Part shown: positions 23,924 to 30,947 of the stretch, in pieces
Layout of the letters: the number at the start of each line of letters is the position of its first letter
Numbering within the stretch: the first letter of the stretch is position 1
NCBI GenBank assembly: GCA_050730855.1
Contig: JBOHNU010000003.1
Coordinates: 35,325 to 99,324, forward strand
Direction of reading: 5' to 3'
Source: DASRJJ01 sp050730855
Lineage (GTDB): Bacteria; Patescibacteriota; Saccharimonadia; Saccharimonadales; UBA4665
DNA length: 64,000 bases
The notes under the pieces: generated by a model
Database searches by the model: none
The model's input: the letters and a program-made list of their open reading frames with translations, nothing else
What the model was told of the DNA's origin: nothing
Program-made: the position numbers and the translations under genes

Positions 23924-24030
23924 CATGCGTGCTTCACTTGAACGCATTGTAGCATCCCGGTCAAGGTTTGCAACCCAGAAAGTTTAACGAACACTCCTCT
24001 TGGCAATAGATGTATATCTAATTTCAACAG

Positions 24031-24052
24031 GAAAGGCCTCCGAAGAGACCTT
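24031..24052 (-). terminator. Terminator of initiator tRNA
   Basis: Minus strand AAGGTCTC pairs with GAGGCCTT (one T-G) around a TTCG tetraloop, then TTTCC. It begins 12 nt after the tRNA 3' end. Confidence 0.65.
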
Positions 24053-24063
24053 AAAATCTTACT

Positions 24064-24138
24064 TGGTTGCGGGGCCAGGACTCGAACCTGGGACCTCGTG
24101 GTTATGAGCCACGCGAGCTGCCGCTGCTCCACCCCGCG
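24064..24138 (-). tRNA. Initiator tRNA-fMet (CAT)
   Basis: The initiator marks are present: a C1-A72 mismatch at the acceptor end (5' CGCGGGG, 3' CCCCGCA then A-CCA) and a GGAGCAG D arm typical of fMet. Loop CTCATAA gives CAT. The anticodon stem reads CGTGG/CCACG, so the third of the three usual G-C pairs is replaced by U-A. CCA is encoded. Confidence 0.92.
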
Positions 24139-24173
24139 ATGAACCTTTAGTATAGCAAACAGCGGCGTGATAA

Positions 24174-24635
24174 TCAATTTTCAGGGGCGTTACGATGGAA
24201 CAAGAAGTCCATCCATGCCTGAAAATTGCGCTGGTAGACCGGCCGATTGTCCTCGGCGGATTCGGGTTTTGCGGCGGCTTTCGGTAACTCTACGGTATTG
24301 GCAAGGGCAACGCCTCTGGGAACGATTACCACCGTTTCCCCTGGCGCCGCCAGGCCAAAGCCTTCGCGCGCCGCCAGCTCGAGGTATTGGTTTGTCTCGA
24401 AGTATTTGTTTTCCAGGCGCTGGTTTTCGTTTATCAGAGCCTGCAGGTCATTTTGCTGTTTAAGATGGGCGATTTCCCGTTGCAGTTGGTAGTTTGTCTC
24501 GATCGTCTTAACGCCGCTCCAGCTTACCATCAGCACAACCAGCAGAAAAAGCAGCAACCCCACAACCCGCACGTCCCGGAGCTGCAAGACGGCTTGTTTT
24601 GTTTTATAAAATCCGTGTTTGATTTTGGCGAACAT
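24174..24635 (-). CDS. DivIC/FtsB-like septum-formation protein
   Basis: A 153-aa protein with one TM helix (about residues 26-45) followed by a coiled coil (ETNYQLQREIAHLKQQN, NENQRLENKYF) and LELAAREGFGLAAPGETVVIVP, the conserved end of the FtsB/DivIC family. These proteins join the divisome through FtsL and FtsQ. The N-terminus is basic and cytoplasmic. The start at 24635 is about 10 nt after a TACAAT box, so the leader is very short. A TTG two codons earlier is less likely. Confidence 0.82.
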   Translation of the reverse strand: MFAKIKHGFYKTKQAVLQLRDVRVVGLLLFLLVVLMVSWSGVKTIETNYQLQREIAHLKQQNDLQALINENQRLENKYFETNQYLELAAREGFGLAAPGETVVIVPRGVALANTVELPKAAAKPESAEDNRPVYQRNFQAWMDFLFHRNAPEN

Positions 24636-24698
24636 AAACAACTGTATTGTATACCGGCCCCTTGTAATCTGCTATACTCGTATCTGTTAGCCCAACGC

Positions 24699-24774
24699 GG
24701 GGGCGTAGCTCAGTGGTTAGAGCAGAGGACTCATAATCCTTTGGCCGATGGTTCAAATCCATCCGCCCCCACCA
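24699..24774 (+). tRNA. tRNA with CAT anticodon (probable Ile2, or Met)
   Basis: The cloverleaf is complete: acceptor GGGGGCG/CGCCCCC, anticodon stem GAGGA/TCCTT, loop CTCATAA, T arm GATGG/CCATC, CCA encoded. The GGACTCATAATCC segment resembles bacterial tRNA-Ile2 more than elongator Met, and TilS is encoded nearby. An extended -10 (TGC-TATACT, 24671-24678) lies upstream. Identity needs the tRNA-Ile2/Met determinants to be scored. Confidence 0.88.
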
Positions 24775-24775
24775 A

Positions 24776-25723
24776 TCAGTTTGTTGTTAGAAGTTTTAAT
24801 GATTCGGCTGGCGATTTAGCGGCCATTAACTCTTCGCGGAGTTCTTTGGCGCCGTCGAAGCCGTTTATGTAGATTTTGCAAAACTTATTTAGAGTGGCTA
24901 TGTTGCGCTCGCGTTCCCCCCACGTTTCGGCAAAACACTTAACATGTTTAGCAAATAACTCGATCTTTTGCTGCTTAGTGTAGCCTGGCCATGGACTGTT
25001 TGCAGCGAATACAAAGGGGTCGTGGAAGATACCGCGACCGATCATAACACCGTCCAGCCTGTATGTTGCGGCCAGTTCCAAACCTTGAGCGCGCGACATA
25101 ACATCGCCGTTGCCAACCACCAATGTTTCCGGGCTGATATTGTCACGCAGTTCCCGTACCCGGCCAATCAGGTTCCAGTTGGCTGGCACGGCACTTTGTT
25201 CCTTGGTCGTGCGTCCATGGATAGTTAACATGCTAAGGTTTTGCTGGAGCAACAGCTCGGGCCACGACAGGTCAGCAACATTAAAGCCGGTGCGAGTTTT
25301 TACGCTCACCGGAACCTTGCCAGCGGCGCCAGCTTGCGTGGCTTTAATAATTTCCACGGCAAGGTCGCGGTTATTGATTAGCGCGCTGCAGCAGCCGTTC
25401 TTAACCACGGCTTTCACCGGGCAGCCCATGTTGATGTCAATGCCCGCAAAACCCATCTCGATCAACTCTTGCGCGGTTTTGTAGTAGTTTTCCGGGTTCT
25501 TGCCCCATATTTGGGCGATGAGCGGCTGCTCCTTGGGTGTAAACTGGATTTTATTGAGCAGATTTTTGCGGCCGGGGCTTTGCAGGCCGTCGACGTTCAC
25601 AAACTCCGTAAAAAACAGGTCGGGCGCAGCGCAGTCGGCCACAATCTGGCGGAACACCGTGTCGGTAACATCGTCCATCGGCGCCAACACAAAAAACGGC
25701 TTGGGCAAATCTTGCAAAATCAT
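24776..25723 (-). CDS. dus: tRNA-dihydrouridine synthase
   Basis: A 315-aa FMN TIM-barrel: FFVLAPMDDVTDTVFR, PLIAQIWGKNPENYY, GIDINMGCPVKAVVKNGCCSAL with the catalytic Cys, SVKTRTGF, TIHGRTTKEQ and GVMIGRGIFHDPF. It reduces uridine to dihydrouridine in the tRNA D loop. A TAAAAT box lies 7 nt before the ATG (leaderless). The gene ends one base from the convergent tRNA at 24699, with no room for a terminator. Two CAT tRNAs and TilS are close, but this may be chance. Confidence 0.93.
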   Translation of the reverse strand: MILQDLPKPFFVLAPMDDVTDTVFRQIVADCAAPDLFFTEFVNVDGLQSPGRKNLLNKIQFTPKEQPLIAQIWGKNPENYYKTAQELIEMGFAGIDINMGCPVKAVVKNGCCSALINNRDLAVEIIKATQAGAAGKVPVSVKTRTGFNVADLSWPELLLQQNLSMLTIHGRTTKEQSAVPANWNLIGRVRELRDNISPETLVVGNGDVMSRAQGLELAATYRLDGVMIGRGIFHDPFVFAANSPWPGYTKQQKIELFAKHVKCFAETWGERERNIATLNKFCKIYINGFDGAKELREELMAAKSPAESLKLLTTN

Positions 25724-25750
25724 TGATACTATTTTACAACAGTTTTCCGG

Positions 25751-26863
25751 CTATTCCCAGCGGAAGACTTTGGTGGCGACAAAATAAATAACTATCGTCC
25801 AGACGGCAATGATTAGCAGCTCGGGGCCGAGATCGAACAGTGTAGCGTTTTCGGTGGTGATTTGCCGTATTCCGTCGATAACGGGCGTGAGCGGCAGATA
25901 GGTAGCGATGGTTTGCAGCCATTCGGGCATCAAGAAGATCGGGAAGAACACGCCGCTTAGGAACATCAACGGGAATGCTACCAGGTTGCTGAGCGGAGCC
26001 GACTGGTTCTCGTTCTTGGCCCAGCCGCCAATGGCCAGGCCAAAGCCGAACAGACTGAAAATGCCAATGAGACTAAACACCGCCAGAGTGAGGTAATTGC
26101 CGCGCATCTGGAAATCGAACAGCAAAATACCCACAATAAACATGGCCACGATGGAAAGCACGCCAACCAGCATGTACTCCAGCGCCGTGGCCAGAATAAG
26201 CTGCGAGGCCTTTAGCGGTGTGGCGCGCAAACGGCGCAAAGCACCGGTTTTTTTGTCGGCTAGAAAACCGTTTGCCATGCCGAAAATCGCCAGGCTCATA
26301 ATGGAAAAGCCGATCAGCCCCGAGAAGGTGTAGTCAAAGCGAGTGAGGTTGGAGGTTTCGGTGGACTTTTGCTCCACGGCCAGCGGTGGCGACGACTGGG
26401 TAAGCTCCCTGTTTGTTGCTTCTAGCTCCTGTTGCATAATGCCGCCGACGGTTTGGCCGGTCTGCGGGTTGGACTCTTCGTAGTACACTACCACTTTGCC
26501 GCTCGGGGCGCCTGCTGTGTCGGGCGCGCCGAAACCGGATGGCAGCTCGACGATGCTGTCTATCTCGCCTCTGCCCATTTTGTCTTTGGCGGCGTCAAAA
26601 CTGGTAATACCCTCTTTTACTTTAAACACGCCGTTTTCTTTGGTTTGCTCTACGAACTGCGCAGCAAACTGGGTATCGGACCTGTTGATGAGCGCCACGT
26701 CAAAGCTGACGTCGGTGTCGCGGAACAGCGAGCCAAAGACAAACAAAAACAACAGCGGGAACATAAAGGTAAAGAACAGAGCCACAGGGTCGCGGAACCA
26801 GCGCTTGGTAAGCATGGCACACAGGATAAAAACTGTCTTTGAGTAGCGTTTTATGTTATTCAT
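25751..26863 (-). CDS. ABC-2 type transporter permease
   Basis: A 370-aa protein with an N-terminal TM helix (FFTFMFPLLFLFVFGSL), a large extracytoplasmic loop (about residues 55-175) and five C-terminal TM helices containing SLAIFGMANGFLADKKTGALRRLRATPL, which is the ABC-2 signature. It pairs with the ATPase encoded 1 nt upstream. Such exporters move drugs, polysaccharides or lipids out; the substrate is unknown. The loop is the family's usual position for substrate capture. Confidence 0.88.
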   Translation of the reverse strand: MNNIKRYSKTVFILCAMLTKRWFRDPVALFFTFMFPLLFLFVFGSLFRDTDVSFDVALINRSDTQFAAQFVEQTKENGVFKVKEGITSFDAAKDKMGRGEIDSIVELPSGFGAPDTAGAPSGKVVVYYEESNPQTGQTVGGIMQQELEATNRELTQSSPPLAVEQKSTETSNLTRFDYTFSGLIGFSIMSLAIFGMANGFLADKKTGALRRLRATPLKASQLILATALEYMLVGVLSIVAMFIVGILLFDFQMRGNYLTLAVFSLIGIFSLFGFGLAIGGWAKNENQSAPLSNLVAFPLMFLSGVFFPIFLMPEWLQTIATYLPLTPVIDGIRQITTENATLFDLGPELLIIAVWTIVIYFVATKVFRWE

Positions 26864-26864
26864 G

Positions 26865-27626
26865 TTATTCCCGCAGCGCCTTGCCGGTTAGGTCGATAAA
26901 CACGTCCTCTAGGCTAGCTTGCTCTACCTCCACTGCTTTTTTAAAGCCTCTGGTTAGCAAGCTTTTAATGAGGTTTTTGGGCGAATCGAGCGCGATGATC
27001 TGGCCGTTGTCCATGATGGCCACGCGGTCGCACAGCAGCTCGGCCTCCTCCATGTAGTGAGTGGTCAGGATGACAGTAATGCCCCTCTTTTGGATTTGCT
27101 GGATTAGCTCCCAGAGGTGACGGCGCGCCTGGGGGTCGAGGCCGGTGGTTGGTTCGTCCAAAAACAGCACGCGCGGCTTATTGACCAGCGCCGAAGCGAT
27201 GCTAAAGCGCTGCTTTTGCCCGCCGGACAATCGCTCTACGCGGTCGCCGGCTTTATCGGTAAGTTCCACTTCGGCGAGCAGCTCGGACGGGTTAACTTTG
27301 GCGCCGTAAAAGCCGGCAAACATCCGCAGTTGCTCCACCAGAGTTAGGCGGTCGTAGAAGGCCGAGCTTTGCAGCTGTATACCAATAATCTCCTTAACAG
27401 CCTGGGGCTTTTCGGCGACGTTTATTCCGCCCAGCAATACCTCGCCGCCATCGATGGGTCTGAGCGCCTCAATCATCTCTAGCGTCGTGGTTTTGCCAGC
27501 GCCGTTCGGCCCTAAAATGCCGAACACCTCGCCTTGGACAACGGTAAAACTTATATCCTTAACAACCTTGTTCTTGCCATAGGTTTTTTGCAGGTTGCGA
27601 ACTTTTAGGATTTCTTTGTGCTTCAC
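26865..27626 (-). CDS. ABC-2 transporter ATP-binding protein
   Basis: A 253-aa ATPase with Walker A GPNGAGKTT, signature RLSGGQKQR, Walker B VLFLDEPTTGLD and switch LTTHYMEEAE, the DrrA/CcmA subfamily. It drives the permease encoded next. The start is a GTG at 27626 with a TATACT box 6 nt upstream, giving a leaderless transcript; the preceding frame has no conserved sequence. With the permease it forms a two-gene operon. Confidence 0.92.
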   Translation of the reverse strand: MKHKEILKVRNLQKTYGKNKVVKDISFTVVQGEVFGILGPNGAGKTTTLEMIEALRPIDGGEVLLGGINVAEKPQAVKEIIGIQLQSSAFYDRLTLVEQLRMFAGFYGAKVNPSELLAEVELTDKAGDRVERLSGGQKQRFSIASALVNKPRVLFLDEPTTGLDPQARRHLWELIQQIQKRGITVILTTHYMEEAELLCDRVAIMDNGQIIALDSPKNLIKSLLTRGFKKAVEVEQASLEDVFIDLTGKALRE

Positions 27627-27651
27627 GGTAGTAGTATAAGGGCATACCGCC

Positions 27652-27685
27652 AAAATAAGAACACCCCGCAAGTGCCGGGGCGTTC
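27652..27685 (-). terminator. Terminator of the 64-aa gene
   Basis: Minus strand GAACGCCCCG pairs with CGGGGTGTTC (one G-T) around a 7-nt loop and is followed by TTATTTT. It begins 16 nt after the stop of the gene at 27702. Confidence 0.8.
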
Positions 27686-27701
27686 CTAGAGGCAGAGTTA
27701 A

Positions 27702-27896
27702 CTACGCGTTGGTAACGGTTAGGAAGCCGTTGCGTGGGTTTTCTTTTACCTTCTTGTTCTCGGGTAGGTCGCAGCCTTCCGGACGCTCGTCTTTGCTGAA
27801 GTAAAAAATCTTTTGTACTTTGCCGCCGCGAAGTGTTACTTCCTTCGAGTTCAGGTAGTAGGTAACACCTTTTGAGTTAGTGTGCTTGTATGCCAT
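27702..27896 (-). CDS. Small CPR-type protein
   Basis: A 64-aa protein beginning AYKHTNSKGVTYYLNSKEVT, then LRGGKVQKIFYFSKDERPEG and ending PRNGFLTVTNA. The N(S/T)KG-x-x-YYL and LRGG...IFYF blocks are the pattern of a small protein seen repeatedly in Patescibacteria genomes; its function is unknown. It has its own strong promoter (27941-27970), an AGGGAG ribosome site about 12 nt upstream and its own terminator, so it is a single-gene unit that is probably well expressed. Confidence 0.8.
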   Translation of the reverse strand: MAYKHTNSKGVTYYLNSKEVTLRGGKVQKIFYFSKDERPEGCDLPENKKVKENPRNGFLTVTNA

Positions 27897-27929
27897 CGCT
27901 GCAATTTCTCCCTCTGTTATGCATTAATA

Positions 27930-27970
27930 ATGGTACCCCTACCATACTCTGTTAGAAATCAGCCTGTCAA
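27930..27970 (-). promoter_or_regulatory. Promoter with a dyad at the -10 box
   Basis: TTGACA (27965-27970), 18-bp spacer, TATGGT (27941-27946) on the minus strand. The -10 overlaps a perfect inverted repeat ATGGTA-GGGG-TACCAT (27930-27945), a possible operator. It drives the 64-aa CPR-type gene. Confidence 0.6.
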
Positions 27971-28063
27971 GCCCGCATTATAAAAACATAAGGGTCTTGC
28001 AGCCGGTTGTGCTTATGTATTACACTGGTGACATTAGTGGTAAGAGACGTTTAAGGAGAAAAA

Positions 28064-28636
28064 ATGGATTTTTCGCGCAACACAACTTCGCAACCGGCTG
28101 CCAGGCCCGCAGGAGTAGGTACCGGTAAAAGTAACGCCTGGAAGGGCAGCCCCACGTGGCTACGGGTAATTTGGGTCATCTTGCTGTTTGCCGGTACGGC
28201 GCTGATAGTCGCCGTTCTCGCACTGCTGTACTCCGGCGGCGACAAGCAATCTAAGCTCATCGACAAAACCAAATTCCAGGCGGTTTTCCTGACGGATGGC
28301 CAGGTGTACTTTGGCAACCTCGTAAACGTTAACAGCGAGTACATGGATCTAAAGAACATTTATTACCTGAGTGTAGGCCAGCCGGTCCAGCCCAAAGAGG
28401 GTGAGAAAGAGGGTGACACCACCATAACACTGCAGAAGCTCGGCTGCGAACTCCACGGCCCTGTAGACCAAATGGTCGTCAACAAGGATCAGGTGAAGTT
28501 TTGGGAAAACCTAAAGACAGACGGTTTAGTTTCCCAGAAAATCGACGAATGGGTAGCGCAAAACCCCGAAGGTCTCAAGTGTAACACTAACCCCCAGTCG
28601 AGCCTTGAGCTAGACGCCGCCCTTAGAAATAGCTAG
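28064..28636 (+). CDS. Membrane-anchored protein of unknown function
   Basis: A 190-aa protein with a short Ser/Pro/Gly-rich cytoplasmic N-terminus, one TM helix (about residues 34-56, VIWVILLFAGTALIVAVLALL) and an external part that begins DKTKFQAVFLTDGQVYFGNL, with many charged residues. The pattern FQAVFL-DGQVYFG-L is common in hypothetical proteins of Saccharibacteria as I recall them. A clear AAGGAG ribosome site lies 6 nt before the ATG, and a strong terminator follows. Function unknown. Confidence 0.75.
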   Translation: MDFSRNTTSQPAARPAGVGTGKSNAWKGSPTWLRVIWVILLFAGTALIVAVLALLYSGGDKQSKLIDKTKFQAVFLTDGQVYFGNLVNVNSEYMDLKNIYYLSVGQPVQPKEGEKEGDTTITLQKLGCELHGPVDQMVVNKDQVKFWENLKTDGLVSQKIDEWVAQNPEGLKCNTNPQSSLELDAALRNS

Positions 28637-28657
28637 AAAAAGCTGTAAGGTACTCTT

Positions 28658-28684
28658 AAACCAGCCCGCAAAACGGGCTGGTTT
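28658..28684 (+). terminator. Terminator of the 190-aa membrane protein gene
   Basis: AAACCAGCCCG pairs perfectly with CGGGCTGGTTT (11 bp, 5-nt loop), 21 nt after the stop. The T run is short, but the stem is very stable. Confidence 0.75.
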
Positions 28685-28722
28685 GACTATCCTAGGTGTG
28701 CACGCTTAAGCTAAAGCATCTG

Positions 28723-29322
28723 CTAGGCGCCGCTAACAAAGCGGCCAAGCAAAAAGCGGGCAGCTGTAGCCGCTAAAAGCAGCCCGCTGGCCACCAGCAG
28801 CCAGCCAGCCAGGTCAGGCGACCATTTCGGGCTGGCAAAATCAAACTTGTACAGAGCGTCTGGGATAGTCATGGGCGTGGCGCCATGATCTTTTACATAC
28901 TGCTCGATGCAAGGCACCCGCGGGCCGCCCGAAAAGCTGCCAGGGTGCAGCCCTTCGCAATGCGCCTGCGCGTCGGTGTATACCTTGGAATTGGCGGCGT
29001 TCACCCGGTCTTGCTCGGCTTTTACCAGGCGTTCGTAGGTTGCTTTTAAATGAATCGGCGGATAAATGCCTTCCGCGCCACCGGTGAGATCGGTATTCAT
29101 GTGGCCGTTTACATGCGCGCGCAGCTTCTGCAGGGACTGTTCCACGCCTTGGCCGGACTCGTCGGCGGCATACACCGCCTGGCGCAAGCTCACCATAGTT
29201 TGATAATTTTGCCGCAAGGCCGCCACGGCCAGCCCGGCGCACACCAAAAACGCGGCTAAAAGATACAGCGTTTTAACCGGTCGTACCCGCCGCCAGAGAT
29301 AATGAAATGTTTTAGAACCCAC
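28723..29322 (-). CDS. Membrane protein with two TM helices and an external loop
   Basis: A 199-aa protein with a TM helix at about residues 17-35, a soluble region with three cysteines (HCEGLHPGSF, VPCIEQY) and a second TM helix near the C-terminus (about residues 173-191). No family is recognised. The start is GTG at 29322 with GGAGAT about 8 nt upstream. Its start region overlaps the 5' arm of the structured RNA at 29314-29478 on the other strand. Confidence 0.6.
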   Translation of the reverse strand: MGSKTFHYLWRRVRPVKTLYLLAAFLVCAGLAVAALRQNYQTMVSLRQAVYAADESGQGVEQSLQKLRAHVNGHMNTDLTGGAEGIYPPIHLKATYERLVKAEQDRVNAANSKVYTDAQAHCEGLHPGSFSGGPRVPCIEQYVKDHGATPMTIPDALYKFDFASPKWSPDLAGWLLVASGLLLAATAARFLLGRFVSGA

Positions 29323-29478
29323 TTCAAATCTCCACTCTGTTAAGAGAAGGGCGTTCTGGTGAGTGCCAGTTGTTAGTTCTTGGGAGGAAGTGTATCTGTA
29401 GGTACACTGACGAGCAAAACTGGCAACTGGTGCAGCCAGAATGGTCTGAGGCTGGAGGGGAGGTTTGAAATGGGTTCT
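29314..29478 (+). ncRNA. Candidate structured RNA, 6S-like rod
   Basis: The ends pair over about 23 bp (GAACCCACTTCAAATC with GGTTTGAAATGGGTTC, two mismatches and one G-U). Inside are an open bubble (about 16 and 13 nt) and a second long arm: TTCTGG/CCAGAA, then CCAGTTGTTAGTT with AACTGGCAACTGG (two G-U pairs, plus strand only), then AGTGTA/TACACT at the tip. A rod with a central bubble near 165 nt is the layout of 6S RNA. No sequence match to a known family can be claimed. Confidence 0.5.
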
Positions 29479-29528
29479 TAGTATCCATGTTTGTTTATTT
29501 TACGCTGTTACCAGTGTAGCATAGTGGT

Positions 29529-30824
29529 ATGCACGTGTATTTTTCAGGAATTGGCGGGTCGGGGATAGGCCCACTGGCGTTAATCGCCCACCAGGCGGGT
29601 TTTACGGTTTCTGGCTCGGACAAACAAGACAGCTCTTACCTTCGCTATCTGCGAGAGAGGGGTCTTAGCGATATCCATATCGGCCAGAGTTACCAGCAGA
29701 TCGCGGCCGTACATGATAGGGCGCCGATTGACTGGTTTGTGTTTAGCTCGGCCGTTACCAAGGAGCAGGCCGAGCCGCCAGAGCTGCGCTTTTGCCAGGA
29801 GCACGCCGTTAAGGCCACGCGGCGCAACGAATTTCTCAACGCGCTGCTAAAGCAGGAGCACTTTAAGTTGCTCGCCGTTGCCGGCACCCACGGCAAAACC
29901 ACCACAACCGCCATGGCCATCTGGCTGTTCAGGCAGCTGAGCATCGCCGAGAGTCACTCCGTGGCCGCCAAATCCAGCTTTTGCGAAATGGGCGAGTTCC
30001 ACAGGGGCAGCGAGTATTTCATTTATGAGGCCGACGAGTACGACCAAAACTTCCTGGCCTTTCACCCCTTCCTCAGTATCATAACCGGCATCGACTGGGA
30101 CCACCCCGATGTATTCCCTACGCGCGAAGATTACCTTGCCGCGTTCGGCCAATTTTTAGGCCAGAGCCGGGCGGCCATTGTGTGGGACGCCGACCTGAAC
30201 CGCCTGGGTCAAGAACCAAGTGAAAGATTGCAGCAAATCCGCGAAGCCGACCCCGGCATCAACGCCAAACTCACCCTGCCCGGCCTAGTAAACCGCCAAA
30301 ACGCCTGGGCGGTAGCGCATGCCGTGGCACGGATTACCGGCAAACCGCTGGACGAACTTATTCCGCACCTCAACAACTTCCCGGGCATCGGCCGCCGGTT
30401 CGAACAAATCGCGCCAAACATTTACAGCGACTACGCGCACACCGCGCCCAAAATCCGCGGCGCGCTGCAGCTGGCGCACGAAGTGGCCGGCGACAACGTT
30501 GTGGTGGTGTACGAAGGGCTGCACAACACCCGCCAACACTTTATGAAGGCCGATTTAAGCACGCTGTTCGATACCGCCAAGCAGCTGTACATAGTGCCGA
30601 GCTATCTGGCGCGCGAGGATAAAAACCTGCGGCTTCTAGCGCCTGCCGACCTAAAGTCACTGCTTAACCCCCAAACACAGCAGCGCACTCACACGGCCAG
30701 GCTGGACGACTCGCTAAAAACCGCCATCCAGCAGCATGCAAAGGCCGGCGATCTGGTGCTTTGCCTGACTGCCGGCGGCGGCAACAGCCTGAACGAGTGG
30801 CTTCGAAAAAATTTAGTACTTTAA
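29529..30824 (+). CDS. murC: UDP-N-acetylmuramate--L-alanine ligase (MurC)
   Basis: A 431-aa Mur ligase: HVYFSGIGGSGIGPLALIA (UDP-binding N-terminal domain), VAGTHGKTTTTAMAIWL (P-loop), IYEADEYDQNFL, and GIGRRFEQ and SDYAHTAPKIRGAL of the C-terminal domain. It adds the first amino acid (L-Ala) to UDP-MurNAc in the cytoplasm. Mpl shares much of this signature, but the N-terminal GIGGSGI and the length fit MurC. A TAGCAT box lies 6 nt before the ATG. Confidence 0.88.
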   Translation: MHVYFSGIGGSGIGPLALIAHQAGFTVSGSDKQDSSYLRYLRERGLSDIHIGQSYQQIAAVHDRAPIDWFVFSSAVTKEQAEPPELRFCQEHAVKATRRNEFLNALLKQEHFKLLAVAGTHGKTTTTAMAIWLFRQLSIAESHSVAAKSSFCEMGEFHRGSEYFIYEADEYDQNFLAFHPFLSIITGIDWDHPDVFPTREDYLAAFGQFLGQSRAAIVWDADLNRLGQEPSERLQQIREADPGINAKLTLPGLVNRQNAWAVAHAVARITGKPLDELIPHLNNFPGIGRRFEQIAPNIYSDYAHTAPKIRGALQLAHEVAGDNVVVVYEGLHNTRQHFMKADLSTLFDTAKQLYIVPSYLAREDKNLRLLAPADLKSLLNPQTQQRTHTARLDDSLKTAIQQHAKAGDLVLCLTAGGGNSLNEWLRKNLVL

Positions 30825-30834
30825 GAACTAGAAC

Positions 30835-30941
30835 CCCGCACCCCAAATCCTCCCGACTAAGGCGCCTCGGAAGCGCCAAATGTGCTATTTAAGCACATTT
30901 GGCGACCCGTGAGTGCCGTGGCGGGAGGTTTGGGGTGCGGG
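30835..30941. repeat. Long cruciform inverted repeat between convergent genes
   Basis: Outer arms 30835-30855 and 30922-30941 pair with a single bulged base. Inside, a 13-bp perfect hairpin (CGCCAAATGTGCT with AGCACATTTGGCG, loop ATTTA) forms a second stem. The element fills the space between murC (ends 30824) and the minus-strand gene ending at 30948. There is no T-tract on either strand. Confidence 0.9.
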
Positions 30942-30947
30942 CAATAA

